DNA of 64,000 nucleotides from an uncultured bacterium (GTDB lineage Bacteria > Bacteroidota > Bacteroidia > Bacteroidales > Marinifilaceae). The notes beneath the pieces were generated by a model, which worked only from the letters and a program-made list of their open reading frames with translations, was not told the DNA's origin and made no database searches. Position numbers and translations under genes: made by a program. The stretch is taken from assembly GCA_905216195.1 (NCBI GenBank), contig CAJMSX010000007.1:17487-81486 (forward strand), read 5' to 3'. Positions 42,093 to 50,383 of this stretch are shown here, piece after piece. The first letter of the stretch is position 1, and the number at the start of each line of letters is the position of its first letter.

Positions 42093-43007
42093 TTAGGTTC
42101 TGTTTTTTACCAGTAAGGCAAAGCGTTTCGGAACCGAAGTTTCGAAATGCATCGTTTTACCGGTGAGAGGGTGTATAAAACAAAGCTTGAAGGCATGCAG
42201 AGCCAAACGATGAATCGGATTATGTTGGGCTCCGTATTTTTTGTCTCCGGTAACCGGGTGTCCGAGTTCTTGCATATGTACCCGAATCTGATTTTTCCGG
42301 CCGGTTTCCAGTTCCAGTTCCATCAGGGTATAATAGGAATTACTTTTGATTATCCGGTAGCGGGTTACGGCTAGTTTCCCGTTGTCGGAATCTGTTTGAT
42401 GCACGAGGAAGGCTTTATTTTCCTTGATGTAGGACTTGATGATCCCTTCTTCTTTTTCCGGTTTCCCTTCCACTACCGCCAGGTATTTCCGTTCCGTTAC
42501 AGTTTCGTTCCAGTTTTTTTGAAGTTGTTCCTGTACGGATTTGGTTTTAGCAAACATCATCAGTCCCGAGGTTTCTCTATCCAGCCGATGCAGTATGAAA
42601 ATACAGTTGCGGGGATTCGATCTTTTTACGTACTCGCTAAGGATGCGATAGGCTGTTTTTTCTTTTACCTGTTCGGTACCCATAGACAGTAATCCCGCTT
42701 TTTTATCGATCACGATCAGGAATTCATCTTCGTAGATGAGATCGAGTTGGGGATGTTCCAAGGGAATCTGATTCTTGTCGAATATAACCCGGACGATGTC
42801 CCCGGTGTTCAGGGGGGCGTCGAATTGGGTGACTGCTTTTCCGTTTCGGATAATCTGACGGTGAGCGAGCAGCGACTTTACAGTCGTTTTGCTCTGGTCT
42901 TTCAATTGTTCGAATAAAAAATTCAGGAGGGTGTTTTCTCCATTTACTTCGAAAGTCCGGTTCCGGGAGGGGAGAGAGTAAGGAGAAAGGTCGGAAGAGC
43001 TTTTCAT
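42093..43007 (-). CDS. RluA-family 23S rRNA/tRNA pseudouridine synthase
   Basis: 304 aa. An N-terminal S4-like RNA-binding part (about 25-85: LNFLFEQLKDQSKTTVKSLL) is followed by the catalytic domain with Asp143 in HRLDRETSGLM, motif LIYEDEFLIVIDKKAG upstream and YRIIKSNSYYTLMELELETGRKNQIR (in part) downstream. Isomerises uridines in rRNA or tRNA; the exact site cannot be told from RluC/RluD/RluA features here. Own promoter element at 43028. Cytoplasmic. Confidence 0.92.
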   Translation of the reverse strand: MKSSSDLSPYSLPSRNRTFEVNGENTLLNFLFEQLKDQSKTTVKSLLAHRQIIRNGKAVTQFDAPLNTGDIVRVIFDKNQIPLEHPQLDLIYEDEFLIVIDKKAGLLSMGTEQVKEKTAYRILSEYVKRSNPRNCIFILHRLDRETSGLMMFAKTKSVQEQLQKNWNETVTERKYLAVVEGKPEKEEGIIKSYIKENKAFLVHQTDSDNGKLAVTRYRIIKSNSYYTLMELELETGRKNQIRVHMQELGHPVTGDKKYGAQHNPIHRLALHAFKLCFIHPLTGKTMHFETSVPKRFALLVKNRT

Positions 43008-43027
43008 GGGTTATGATTTCAATGAGG

Positions 43028-43035
43028 CAAAGGTA
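43028..43035 (-). promoter_or_regulatory. Putative -7 element TACCTTTG for the pseudouridine synthase
   Basis: TAnnTTTG on the minus strand, 21 bp before ATG 43007, directly after the upstream terminator. Confidence 0.55.
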
Positions 43036-43079
43036 ATAAAAAAGAAACTGTGACCAAGAATCATTTGACACAGTTTCTT
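43036..43079 (-). terminator. Intrinsic terminator of the carboxyltransferase gene
   Basis: 11-bp perfect stem AAGAAACTGTG / CACAGTTTCTT with 16-nt loop and six T on the minus strand, 34 bp after the stop. Confidence 0.8.
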
Positions 43080-43112
43080 TTCTTTCTTTTTCTCCGCCCG
43101 GAGACTTTACCC

Positions 43113-44960
43113 TCAGGCGTCGATTTCCATTAATTTGGCACCGGCTTGTACGGGGGCCCCTTCTTTAACGAAAATCCGTTTTACTTTTCCGGTATAATCG
43201 GAAGCAATGTTGTTTTCCATTTTCATGGCTTCGAGAATAACCACCGATTGTCCTTTGGCGATGTTATCTCCTACTTTCACCTGAATTTTAAAGATACTTC
43301 CCGGCATGGGAGCTTCCACTGTTTTTCCGGTGATCGGTTCTTCCTGTTTTTCTTCTTTTACTTCCTTCTTGACGTCTTCGGTTTTATGCTGAGCCTGATA
43401 ACGGGCTTCTTTTTGTTTGGTCAGGAAGTTTTTAGCTACCTGGGGGAATAATTCGAGCAGCAAGACTTCTTTTTCGTTTTCAGCCAGTTTTACGCCTCCC
43501 GCTTCCGGTAGGGTGGGGTTGGGCTGCATCTGGTATTTGGACGTATCATAAGGAGTTTCTTCTCTTACTCCGGCGATTTTAAGACGGAATTCGGGGTCTA
43601 CCGGAACGGGAGTTTTGCCGTATTCTCCTTTTACTAAAGCCACAAACTGGTTGGAAACATTCGAATACATGGGTTTGCCGGCTTTAATGTCCAAAGCGCA
43701 GTTCACAGCCTGGGCTCCTACAATCTGGCTGGTGGGGGTTACCAAAGGAGGCAAACCGGCAGACAGACGAACGGAAGGAATCAATTCCATGGCTTTTTCC
43801 AGAATATCCATAGAGTTCAACTGTTTCAACTGGGCGACCATATTGGTGTACATGCCTCCGGGAATTTCAGCTTTCTTAACCAGTTCGTTCGGTTTGGGGA
43901 AGTTGAAATAAGCTTCTATGGCATGACAGGCATTTAACAAGGCGTCTTCATCATTGGCTTTTGCCGCTTCGATTGCTTTATCGAACTCTTTGTCGACTTC
44001 AGCCGATAAGGTATCGGTGAGCGGGTTGAAAGGCTTCGGGAATTGTTTAACGGCATCATAGGCTTCCAGTTCTTTGCGGATTCCCAACAATTCCTGGTTG
44101 ATTTGGGCCACCGCCTCCATATTGATATCCAATTCCACGCCCAGTTTTTTACAGAAAATATAGATTAATTCGATAGCCGGCGCTGCGGGCCCTCCGGCAA
44201 AATTCCAAATATTGGTGTCTACGATGTCCACTCCTTTGATGATAGCCATTAAAACAGCGCCTAAACCGTAGCCGGGTGTACAATGGGTATGAAAATCTAC
44301 CGGTACTTTTAAATTCTGTTTGAATAAGGGAATTAATTCTGCAATTCGGGAAGGTTGAATCAGACCGCTCATGTCTTTTATCGTGATCATATCCGCTCCC
44401 AGAGCTTCCATCTCTTTGGCTTTATTTAAAAAATACTGGTTCGTAAAGACCGGGGCGGGATTCTTTTTCCCAGCTAATTTTTGGAGGAAAGAAAGTTTGG
44501 GGTATTTGGGGTCGATGGTGTAGCAAACGGCGCAATCGGCAATTCCTCCGTATTGTTTTACATATTTTACCGTGGATTTGACATTGTTGACGTCGTTGAG
44601 GGCATCGAAAATACGCATAATTCCCAGGCCGGATTCAATGGCGTTTTTACAAAAACCATCGATAATCGTATCGGTATAAGGTGCATAGCCGAACAGGTTT
44701 CGGCCTCGGGAAAGGGCGGTAAGCTTAGAAACATCGCCTACGGCAGCTTTGATCTTTTCCAGTCTGTCCCACGGGTTTTCATTCAGATAACGCATTACGG
44801 AATCGGGAACGGCCCCGCCCCATACTTCCATTGCATAGAACCCTGCGTTTTTATAAAAAGGTAATACCCGATCCACCTGCTGCTGGTTCATGCGGGTTGC
44901 AAAAGCGGACTGCTGTCCGTCCCGCAGGGTAAGATCTCTGATTAAAAGTTTTTTTGCCAT
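43113..44960 (-). CDS. oadA: Biotin-carrying carboxyltransferase (oxaloacetate decarboxylase alpha / pycB-like)
   Basis: 615 aa. HMGL-like carboxyltransferase domain about 5-280 with LTLRDGQQS, MRIFDALND, metal-ligand DFHTHCTPG and the catalytic ITIKDMSG. Conserved PYC_OADA domain about 290-460. The linker (about 510-545) is rich in Lys/Glu. C-terminal biotinyl domain with Lys580 in EAMKMEN. Transfers CO2 between oxaloacetate and biotin. No beta/gamma decarboxylase subunit or biotin carboxylase lies nearby, so it could also be the B subunit of a two-subunit pyruvate carboxylase. Monocistronic, own promoter and terminator. Confidence 0.88.
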   Translation of the reverse strand: MAKKLLIRDLTLRDGQQSAFATRMNQQQVDRVLPFYKNAGFYAMEVWGGAVPDSVMRYLNENPWDRLEKIKAAVGDVSKLTALSRGRNLFGYAPYTDTIIDGFCKNAIESGLGIMRIFDALNDVNNVKSTVKYVKQYGGIADCAVCYTIDPKYPKLSFLQKLAGKKNPAPVFTNQYFLNKAKEMEALGADMITIKDMSGLIQPSRIAELIPLFKQNLKVPVDFHTHCTPGYGLGAVLMAIIKGVDIVDTNIWNFAGGPAAPAIELIYIFCKKLGVELDINMEAVAQINQELLGIRKELEAYDAVKQFPKPFNPLTDTLSAEVDKEFDKAIEAAKANDEDALLNACHAIEAYFNFPKPNELVKKAEIPGGMYTNMVAQLKQLNSMDILEKAMELIPSVRLSAGLPPLVTPTSQIVGAQAVNCALDIKAGKPMYSNVSNQFVALVKGEYGKTPVPVDPEFRLKIAGVREETPYDTSKYQMQPNPTLPEAGGVKLAENEKEVLLLELFPQVAKNFLTKQKEARYQAQHKTEDVKKEVKEEKQEEPITGKTVEAPMPGSIFKIQVKVGDNIAKGQSVVILEAMKMENNIASDYTGKVKRIFVKEGAPVQAGAKLMEIDA

Positions 44961-44994
44961 AGTTCAAATAGATTAGTTGTGATTTTGGTTAGTA

Positions 44995-45002
44995 CAAACA
45001 TA
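44995..45002 (-). promoter_or_regulatory. Putative -7 element TATGTTTG for oadA
   Basis: TAnnTTTG on the minus strand, 35 bp before ATG 44960. Confidence 0.5.
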
Positions 45003-45149
45003 TTAAATTAAACAATACGACGTATCAATTTCTAAGAAAATTATGGAAAAATTTCGTTAATTGTTTTTTTCAGAGGAGTATTTCTTATAATTTGTTAGTT
45101 GGGGTGGAAGTTTTTTGAATTTTTCTTTTCTTTCTAACATTTGTTTGTC

Positions 45150-45157
45150 TATGTTTG
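45150..45157 (+). promoter_or_regulatory. Putative -7 element TATGTTTG for coaD
   Basis: TAnnTTTG followed by C, 80 bp before ATG 45237. Confidence 0.5.
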
Positions 45158-45236
45158 CAATTTATGAATATAAGGAACGGGAAATAGCTGAATAAGGTTT
45201 TCAATATACTAGGTTTTAACCAAAAGAAAAATAATC

Positions 45237-45722
45237 ATGGAAAAAATCGCCTTATTTCCGGGCTCCTTCGATCCGTTTACGATAGGTCATGAAGAAATCG
45301 TGAGAAGGGGGCTCCGGATCTTTGATAAGATTGTTATTGCAGTGGGGGTAAATGCGTTGAAGAAGGAATTTTTGGATGTGCAAAGCCGGGTAAAATTAAT
45401 CCGGAAAGTTTTCGCGGATACCGATCGGGTCGTCGTAGCGCCTTATTCCGGCTTGACGGTGGATTTTTGCCGGGAAATGGGTGCGCGGGTGATTATCCGG
45501 GGGTTGAGGACGGCGGCGGATTTCGAGTATGAAAGAGCGGTGGGACAGGCCAACCGGGCTATGGACGCTCAAATCGAGACGGTTTTTATTCTGACTTCTA
45601 CCGAGCATACTTTTATCAGTTCTACGATTGTACGCAATGTGTACATGAATGGGGGAGATGTGGATAAATTCTTACCGACGAATCTGACTACTCAGGACTT
45701 GAAGGAAAATGAACAAAAGTAA
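45237..45722 (+). CDS. coaD: Phosphopantetheine adenylyltransferase
   Basis: 161 aa, standard size. The nucleotidyltransferase motif GSFDPFTIGHEEIV (T/HxGH), FDKIVIAVGVN, RGLRTAADFEYE and ISSTIVR are all CoaD signatures. Converts 4'-phosphopantetheine and ATP to dephospho-CoA in coenzyme A synthesis. Its 3' end overlaps the start of the serine hydrolase gene by 14 bp, so the two are probably co-translated. Confidence 0.96.
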   Translation: MEKIALFPGSFDPFTIGHEEIVRRGLRIFDKIVIAVGVNALKKEFLDVQSRVKLIRKVFADTDRVVVAPYSGLTVDFCREMGARVIIRGLRTAADFEYERAVGQANRAMDAQIETVFILTSTEHTFISSTIVRNVYMNGGDVDKFLPTNLTTQDLKENEQK

Positions 45723-46875
45723 AAGGCCTATGAGGAAGGGAGGCAGGGGGAAAATTATTGCCGGGGCGCTGGCCGTTTTATTGCTGATTTATCTGCTCAT
45801 GCCGGTTTATATGCGGCGCGCCCTGATGTATTGGTATCCGGACATTTCGGATACTTACCTGTTCGAGTCGAACCGGGTGGCTAAATCCGATTCCTGCTGG
45901 GAATGGCCGAAAGCGAACGGATATAACGATTATCTGGTAGAGGCTGCCGATAGTGCATTTTTGGAAGAATACGGGACGGTTTCTTTTCTGGTCATCCGTA
46001 GCGATAGCCTACTTTACGAAGAATACCGGGACGGTTGGACGCCGGCCACCTTATCAAATATTTTTTCGGCTACTAAAAGTGTAGTAGGATTATTGACCGG
46101 GATAGCCTATGACGAAGGATATATTAGTAGTTTGGATGATCCGGTATATAAGTATTTACCCGAATTTAAAAACGGGAATAAATCCAAAATAACGGTGCGC
46201 AATCTATTGACGATGAGTTCGGGTCTGAATTGGGACGAAGCTTACACGGCCTTGTTTTCCAAAACCACCCAGGCTTATTACGGAGACGATATCCGGAATT
46301 TGGTGATGGGTTTGGACGCGACGGAAGAACCGGGAAAAGTATATAGTTATAAAAGCGGGGATACCCAGATTTTGTCGTTTCTGATTGAAGCGGCTACCGG
46401 ACGTACGATCAGCGATTATGCCCGGGAAAAATTATGGCAACCGATGCAGGCTTGTAACGACGCTTTGTGGAATCTGGACCGGAAGGGAGGAGATGAGAAA
46501 TCTTATTGTTGTTTTAATTCGACGGCCCGGGATGTCGCCCGTTTTGCCCGTTTGATTTTACATCAGGGGAATTGGAACGGAAAGCAACTGATTTCGCAAG
46601 CTTATGTGCAGGAGGCGATTACCCCTGCTTCTTATCTGGAGAATGAATTCCGGGATGGTCCGTTGGACTATTACGGTTTTCAAATATGGATTATGCATTA
46701 TAAGGGATTGCAATTTCCGGCTTTTCGCGGGTTAGGGGGACAATATATTTTTGCTATTCCGCAGAAAAATGCGATTGTCGTCCGGTTGGGACATAAACGG
46801 AGCGATATTTACGATAGAGAGAAGACTGTGGATATCGACCGTTATTTGGATATCGCTTTTAAAATTTTGTCCTGA
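45709..46875 (+). CDS. Beta-lactamase-like serine hydrolase (class C/PBP-type), membrane-anchored
   Basis: 388 aa. Positively charged N terminus and one TM segment (about 17-33) followed by the serine-hydrolase domain. SxxK catalytic motif S120ATK in FSATKSVVGLL; YxN-equivalent YKSGDTQ; closing FRGLGGQYIF. The fold is that of DD-peptidase/beta-lactamase-like esterases (COG1680). Substrate unknown, acting on the periplasmic side. Overlaps coaD by 14 bp. Confidence 0.88.
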   Translation: MNKSKRPMRKGGRGKIIAGALAVLLLIYLLMPVYMRRALMYWYPDISDTYLFESNRVAKSDSCWEWPKANGYNDYLVEAADSAFLEEYGTVSFLVIRSDSLLYEEYRDGWTPATLSNIFSATKSVVGLLTGIAYDEGYISSLDDPVYKYLPEFKNGNKSKITVRNLLTMSSGLNWDEAYTALFSKTTQAYYGDDIRNLVMGLDATEEPGKVYSYKSGDTQILSFLIEAATGRTISDYAREKLWQPMQACNDALWNLDRKGGDEKSYCCFNSTARDVARFARLILHQGNWNGKQLISQAYVQEAITPASYLENEFRDGPLDYYGFQIWIMHYKGLQFPAFRGLGGQYIFAIPQKNAIVVRLGHKRSDIYDREKTVDIDRYLDIAFKILS

Positions 46876-46914
46876 GAGGGGGAAGCGCCTATGCAAAACG
46901 AAGCGGAAGGGCAT

Positions 46915-46947
46915 AAAAAAACCGTTAATGACTTAACGGTTTTTTTA
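46915..46947. terminator. Bidirectional terminator between serine hydrolase and glyA
   Basis: Stem AAAAAACCGTTAA / TTAACGGTTTTTT with a TGAC loop, T-runs on both strands; lies between convergent genes. Confidence 0.9.
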
Positions 46948-46966
46948 TAGTCGGCCTTGCCGGAAG

Positions 46967-48247
46967 TTACCAGGCAAACATGGGGCGGGAAGACATCATT
47001 TCGTTTACTTCCTTTTTCACGGCTGCGATAACGGCTTCATCTTCAGTATTCGACAGAACGCGGTCGATCATATCTACAATTACCGGCATATCCGCTTCTT
47101 TTAATCCCCGGGTAGTAATAGCGGGAGTTCCCACACGTAATCCTGAAGTCGAGAAGGGGGTGCGGGTATCGAAAGGTACCATATTTTTGTTGATGGTAAT
47201 ATCGGCACGTACCAGCGTATTTTCGGCTTTCTTTCCGGTCAATTCAGGGAATTTCGTACGCAGGTCGATCAGCATACAGTGGTTGTCCGTACCGCCGGAT
47301 ACCACTTTATATCCTTTATCCATAAAGGCCTGAGCCATTACTTTGGCATTTTTCTGCATTTGTACGGCATATTCGGTATAAGAGTCGGAAAGTGCTTCTT
47401 CGAAAGCTACAGCTTTGGAAGCGATGACGTGTTCCAGGGGACCGCCCTGTTGTCCCGGGAAAACGGCGAAGTTGATCACCTGCGACATCATTTTGATTTC
47501 CCCTTTGGGCGTTTTCAAACCCCAGGGATTCGGGAAATCTTTAGGTAACAGGATCATACCGCCCCGAGGTCCGCGAAGGGTTTTATGGGTGGTCGTTGTT
47601 ACGATATGGCAATATTCGAACGGGCTATTCAGTAAGCCTTTAGCGATCAAACCGGCAGGGTGTGACATATCACACATCAGCAATGCTCCTACTTGATCGG
47701 CGATTTCCCGCATCCGTTTGTAATCCCAGTCTCTGGAATAAGCGGACGCACCGGCTACGATCATTTTCGGGTGGTGCTCCAAAGCCAGTTTTTCCATTTC
47801 ATCGTAATCCACCATACCGGTTTCTTCTTTTACGTGATAAGGTACCGGATGATAGTTGATACCGGAAAGGTTCACGGGCGATCCGTGAGAAAGGTGACCA
47901 CCGTGTGCCAGATCCAGACCTAAAAAGGTATCTCCGGGTTTCATGCAGGCAAAAAATACGGCTGCGTTGGCCTGTGCTCCGGAATGAGGCTGTACGTTGG
48001 CGAATTCCGCACCGAACAGCTTACAGGCTCTGTCAATAGCCAATTGTTCAGTTTGGTCTACGATTTGACAGCCTCCGTAATAGCGGGCACCGGGGTAACC
48101 TTCGGCATATTTGTTGGTCAGACAAGAACCCATAGCCTGCATAACCTCGTCGCTGACGAAGTTTTCGGAAGCAATCAACTCGATTCCTTCTTTCTGACGC
48201 TGGCATTCTTTTTCGATAAGATCGAATATTACTGTATCTCTTTTCAT
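46967..48247 (-). CDS. glyA: Serine hydroxymethyltransferase
   Basis: Start at ATG 48247 (MKRDTVIFDL), because the promoter element is at 48278-48285. 426 aa. PLP lysine Lys222 in THKTLRGPRGG, the serine-binding IASENFVSDEV, YPGARYYGG and AHGGHLSHG are intact. Interconverts serine and glycine with tetrahydrofolate, supplying one-carbon units. Monocistronic, with a strong terminator downstream. Confidence 0.97.
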   Translation of the reverse strand: MKRDTVIFDLIEKECQRQKEGIELIASENFVSDEVMQAMGSCLTNKYAEGYPGARYYGGCQIVDQTEQLAIDRACKLFGAEFANVQPHSGAQANAAVFFACMKPGDTFLGLDLAHGGHLSHGSPVNLSGINYHPVPYHVKEETGMVDYDEMEKLALEHHPKMIVAGASAYSRDWDYKRMREIADQVGALLMCDMSHPAGLIAKGLLNSPFEYCHIVTTTTHKTLRGPRGGMILLPKDFPNPWGLKTPKGEIKMMSQVINFAVFPGQQGGPLEHVIASKAVAFEEALSDSYTEYAVQMQKNAKVMAQAFMDKGYKVVSGGTDNHCMLIDLRTKFPELTGKKAENTLVRADITINKNMVPFDTRTPFSTSGLRVGTPAITTRGLKEADMPVIVDMIDRVLSNTEDEAVIAAVKKEVNEMMSSRPMFAW

Positions 48248-48277
48248 AACTGATATTAATTTATAGAAAAATTCGCC

Positions 48278-48285
48278 CAAATTTA
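48278..48285 (-). promoter_or_regulatory. Putative -7 element TAAATTTG for glyA
   Basis: TAnnTTTG on the minus strand, 31 bp before ATG 48247. Confidence 0.55.
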
Positions 48286-48438
48286 GGGGATTCCTTTGGA
48301 CTTAACAAATTTTTTCCGACAATTCTGAAAACGATTGAGATAATCCGGTACAGGCGTGAAGAAAGAGATTTTGCTACCGTAATTTTGTTTTTGCCTTAAA
48401 CTCTTACCTTTAAATTTTTCAGGTTCCCGGTTTTTGTT

Positions 48439-48446
48439 TATTTTTG
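48439..48446 (+). promoter_or_regulatory. Putative -7 element TATTTTTG for the small membrane protein
   Basis: TAnnTTTG, 28 bp before ATG 48474. Confidence 0.5.
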
Positions 48447-48473
48447 TATTTTCAACTTAAATGATATCTTATT

Positions 48474-48965
48474 ATGGAAAATCCTTTTGAAGAAAATCAA
48501 AATCAAAGACCGACTTTTTTGACGGTCATTTGTATCTTAACTTTTATAGGTAGCGGGTGGGGCATACTTTCCGGTCTATTTTCTTTGTTTACTGCCGATA
48601 TGGCCAGCGTACAGATGGAACAATATTCGGCATTAATGGACGGTGCTCAGGAAAATTCCTCTAATTTTCTGTCCGGACTATTGAGTTCTTCGGGAGAGTT
48701 GCTGGAGGCTTCGGTAAAATATGCGAAACCGATAGCTATCGCCGGTTTGATTTTATCCGTGATCAGCCTGCTGGGGGCGATACTGATGTTTCGCTTGAAG
48801 CGTATCGGTTTTTATCTTTACACCGCCGCTCAAATTCTGATGTTGTTCGTATTGCCTTTCTTTGCAGGATTTTCTTTACTCGTTTTGAGTAGCTTGGTAT
48901 TTTCTGCCTTTTTTGCGGCACTCTTCATCATTTTGTATGCGGTCAATCTGAAATATATGAAATAA
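48474..48965 (+). CDS. Four-TM small membrane protein
   Basis: 163 aa with TM segments about 15-40, 87-107, 112-130 and 137-157 and a ~40-aa loop after the first. The start MENPFEENQNQRPTFLTVICILTFI resembles a family of Bacteroidetes integral membrane proteins of unknown function. No motif suggests a transport or enzyme role. Monocistronic, ends in a shared hairpin before the convergent flavin reductase fusion. Confidence 0.65.
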   Translation: MENPFEENQNQRPTFLTVICILTFIGSGWGILSGLFSLFTADMASVQMEQYSALMDGAQENSSNFLSGLLSSSGELLEASVKYAKPIAIAGLILSVISLLGAILMFRLKRIGFYLYTAAQILMLFVLPFFAGFSLLVLSSLVFSAFFAALFIILYAVNLKYMK

Positions 48966-49001
48966 GACCGGATTAGCGGGAGAGTCTGACGCTTAATTTT
49001 A

Positions 49002-49038
49002 ACTGTCCCCGAAATTGCTGATACAATTCGGGGACAGT
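49002..49038. terminator. Convergent hairpin between small membrane protein and flavin reductase fusion
   Basis: 12-bp perfect stem ACTGTCCCCGAA / TTCGGGGACAGT, loop 13 nt; short T/A-rich tails on both sides. Placed between two convergent stops. Confidence 0.7.
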
Positions 49039-49102
49039 ATATTTTGGAGACCTGCTCCATTTTTCTCTTCGCGTTTTCGATGCCGTCGGAAGGGGAGTCT
49101 TC

Positions 49103-50278
49103 TTATTTGATCCAAACGTGGAGTATTTCCCCGATATACATCTTATGCATGGGTTTGCCCGTCCATTCAGCTTTGACTTTCGGATCGGAAATTGCTTCGG
49201 GGATAAGGGACTGGGAAAGCAATTTCCGACATTCAATGATCAGCCAGGCTTCCTGGAAAGCCGGAGCTCCGGAAGGCAGGGACAGGAGGGTGAGGCCTGA
49301 AGCCTGTACTTTATCGGTATCCCGTCCGCTATGGTGGCCGCAGTAATTGAGAGCTTCCCGGTAGGCTTCGGTGTAGAAGGTCAGGGTGTAAGTGTCACCG
49401 GTTTCCATCAGCTGATAAGTGTACCGGGCCGGATTGATGAAACAGAAAGCTACCGGTTTATTGTAGAGAAAACCCAGTCCGCCCCAACTGGCTGTCATCA
49501 TGTTGGGCCGGGTTTCGTTTCCGGCCGTAATCAGCATCCAATCCTGCGAAAGCATTTTGATGATGTTTCCGGGGATTTTGTCCGGGTCTATTCTGCGAAA
49601 GCCTTGCAGGGTTTCGCCTGAAGCGGAGGCCGGGATGCTTGTGGCATTATGCGGAGTTTCTGCCGTTCGGGCGATTTCCCGGGCAGGAGGAACCGTCGGT
49701 TGGGATTCGATGGCATTGAGTCCCAGGGCGTTCTCCAGTTCCGTAAAACGTTTCTCGAAGAGATCGACGGTGCGTATCCTGAATTTGGCAATTTTACGCA
49801 CAAGCTTATCTTTATCTTTATTCAGAGCATATTTATCGGTAATCAACTCTTCGGCTTTGTATTTTTCCGGTTCGTTTTGAGTGGAAACATTATAACTGTA
49901 CCGGATGGCGTAGATTTTGGCATCGCATTTCCCCGAGGTGATTTCAAGAACCATCTGGTAGTTGATCAGGGTACGGTCCAGCGACAGAGCCGAACTGGAA
50001 AATACCAGGTATTCTTCTCCCCAACAAGCGATTTCCCCTTTTTCTTTATTGGCAAACAAAAGGCGTCCTTTTTGATTTTTGTCTGTGATGAAGGTCTGCT
50101 GAGCCCAGGTGAACAGGCGATTGTATATTTGCTCCTGGGAAAGTTGAGGAACTTCGATAGTCCGGGAAAAAATCACTTTTCCGTCGCTTTCGGGTACGGC
50201 TCCGGCTAAATATTTGGCATTATTCTGGGCCTGGGAGAGGACCGGAATGCAGAAGAGTAAAAAAAGTAAACGTTTCAT
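49103..50278 (-). CDS. Exported DUF4468 - flavin reductase fusion
   Basis: Start at ATG 50278 (MKRLLFLLFC), as the promoter element lies at 50303-50310. 391 aa. Signal peptide ending LSQAQ. Residues about 28-145 look like DUF4468 (SRTIEVPQLSQEQIYNRLFTWAQQTF, EEYLVFSSSALS). After a low-complexity linker, about 235-391 is a flavin reductase-like FMN-binding domain (RIDPDKIPGNIIKML, MMTASWGGLGFLYNKPVAF, YTYQLMETGDTYTLTFY). Flavin reductases are normally cytoplasmic, so export is unusual. Its promoter lies only 33 bp from the end of the nqr terminator. Confidence 0.75.
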   Translation of the reverse strand: MKRLLFLLFCIPVLSQAQNNAKYLAGAVPESDGKVIFSRTIEVPQLSQEQIYNRLFTWAQQTFITDKNQKGRLLFANKEKGEIACWGEEYLVFSSSALSLDRTLINYQMVLEITSGKCDAKIYAIRYSYNVSTQNEPEKYKAEELITDKYALNKDKDKLVRKIAKFRIRTVDLFEKRFTELENALGLNAIESQPTVPPAREIARTAETPHNATSIPASASGETLQGFRRIDPDKIPGNIIKMLSQDWMLITAGNETRPNMMTASWGGLGFLYNKPVAFCFINPARYTYQLMETGDTYTLTFYTEAYREALNYCGHHSGRDTDKVQASGLTLLSLPSGAPAFQEAWLIIECRKLLSQSLIPEAISDPKVKAEWTGKPMHKMYIGEILHVWIK

Positions 50279-50302
50279 GGTTTTATTTTTATGGTGTGGA
50301 AG

Positions 50303-50310
50303 CAAAGATA
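50303..50310 (-). promoter_or_regulatory. Putative -7 element TATCTTTG for the flavin reductase fusion
   Basis: TAnnTTTG followed by C on the minus strand, 25 bp before ATG 50278. Confidence 0.55.
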
Positions 50311-50342
50311 GATTTCTTATGGGATAATGCAAAAGAATCCGA

Positions 50343-50373
50343 AAATAAAAAACCTGCCTCGGTGAAGCAGGTT
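50343..50373 (-). terminator. Terminator of the nqr operon
   Basis: 7-bp stem AACCTGC / GCAGGTT followed by six T on the minus strand, 11 bp after the nqrF stop. Confidence 0.85.
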
Positions 50374-50383
50374 CTTAATCGGT

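Noticed and set aside
50343..50373. nqr terminator arms ACCTGC/GCAGGT as a third copy of the 21-bp element
   Set aside because: Arms are similar but the core (CTCGGTGAA) differs from CTCCTAA in length and sequence; an ordinary terminator explains it.
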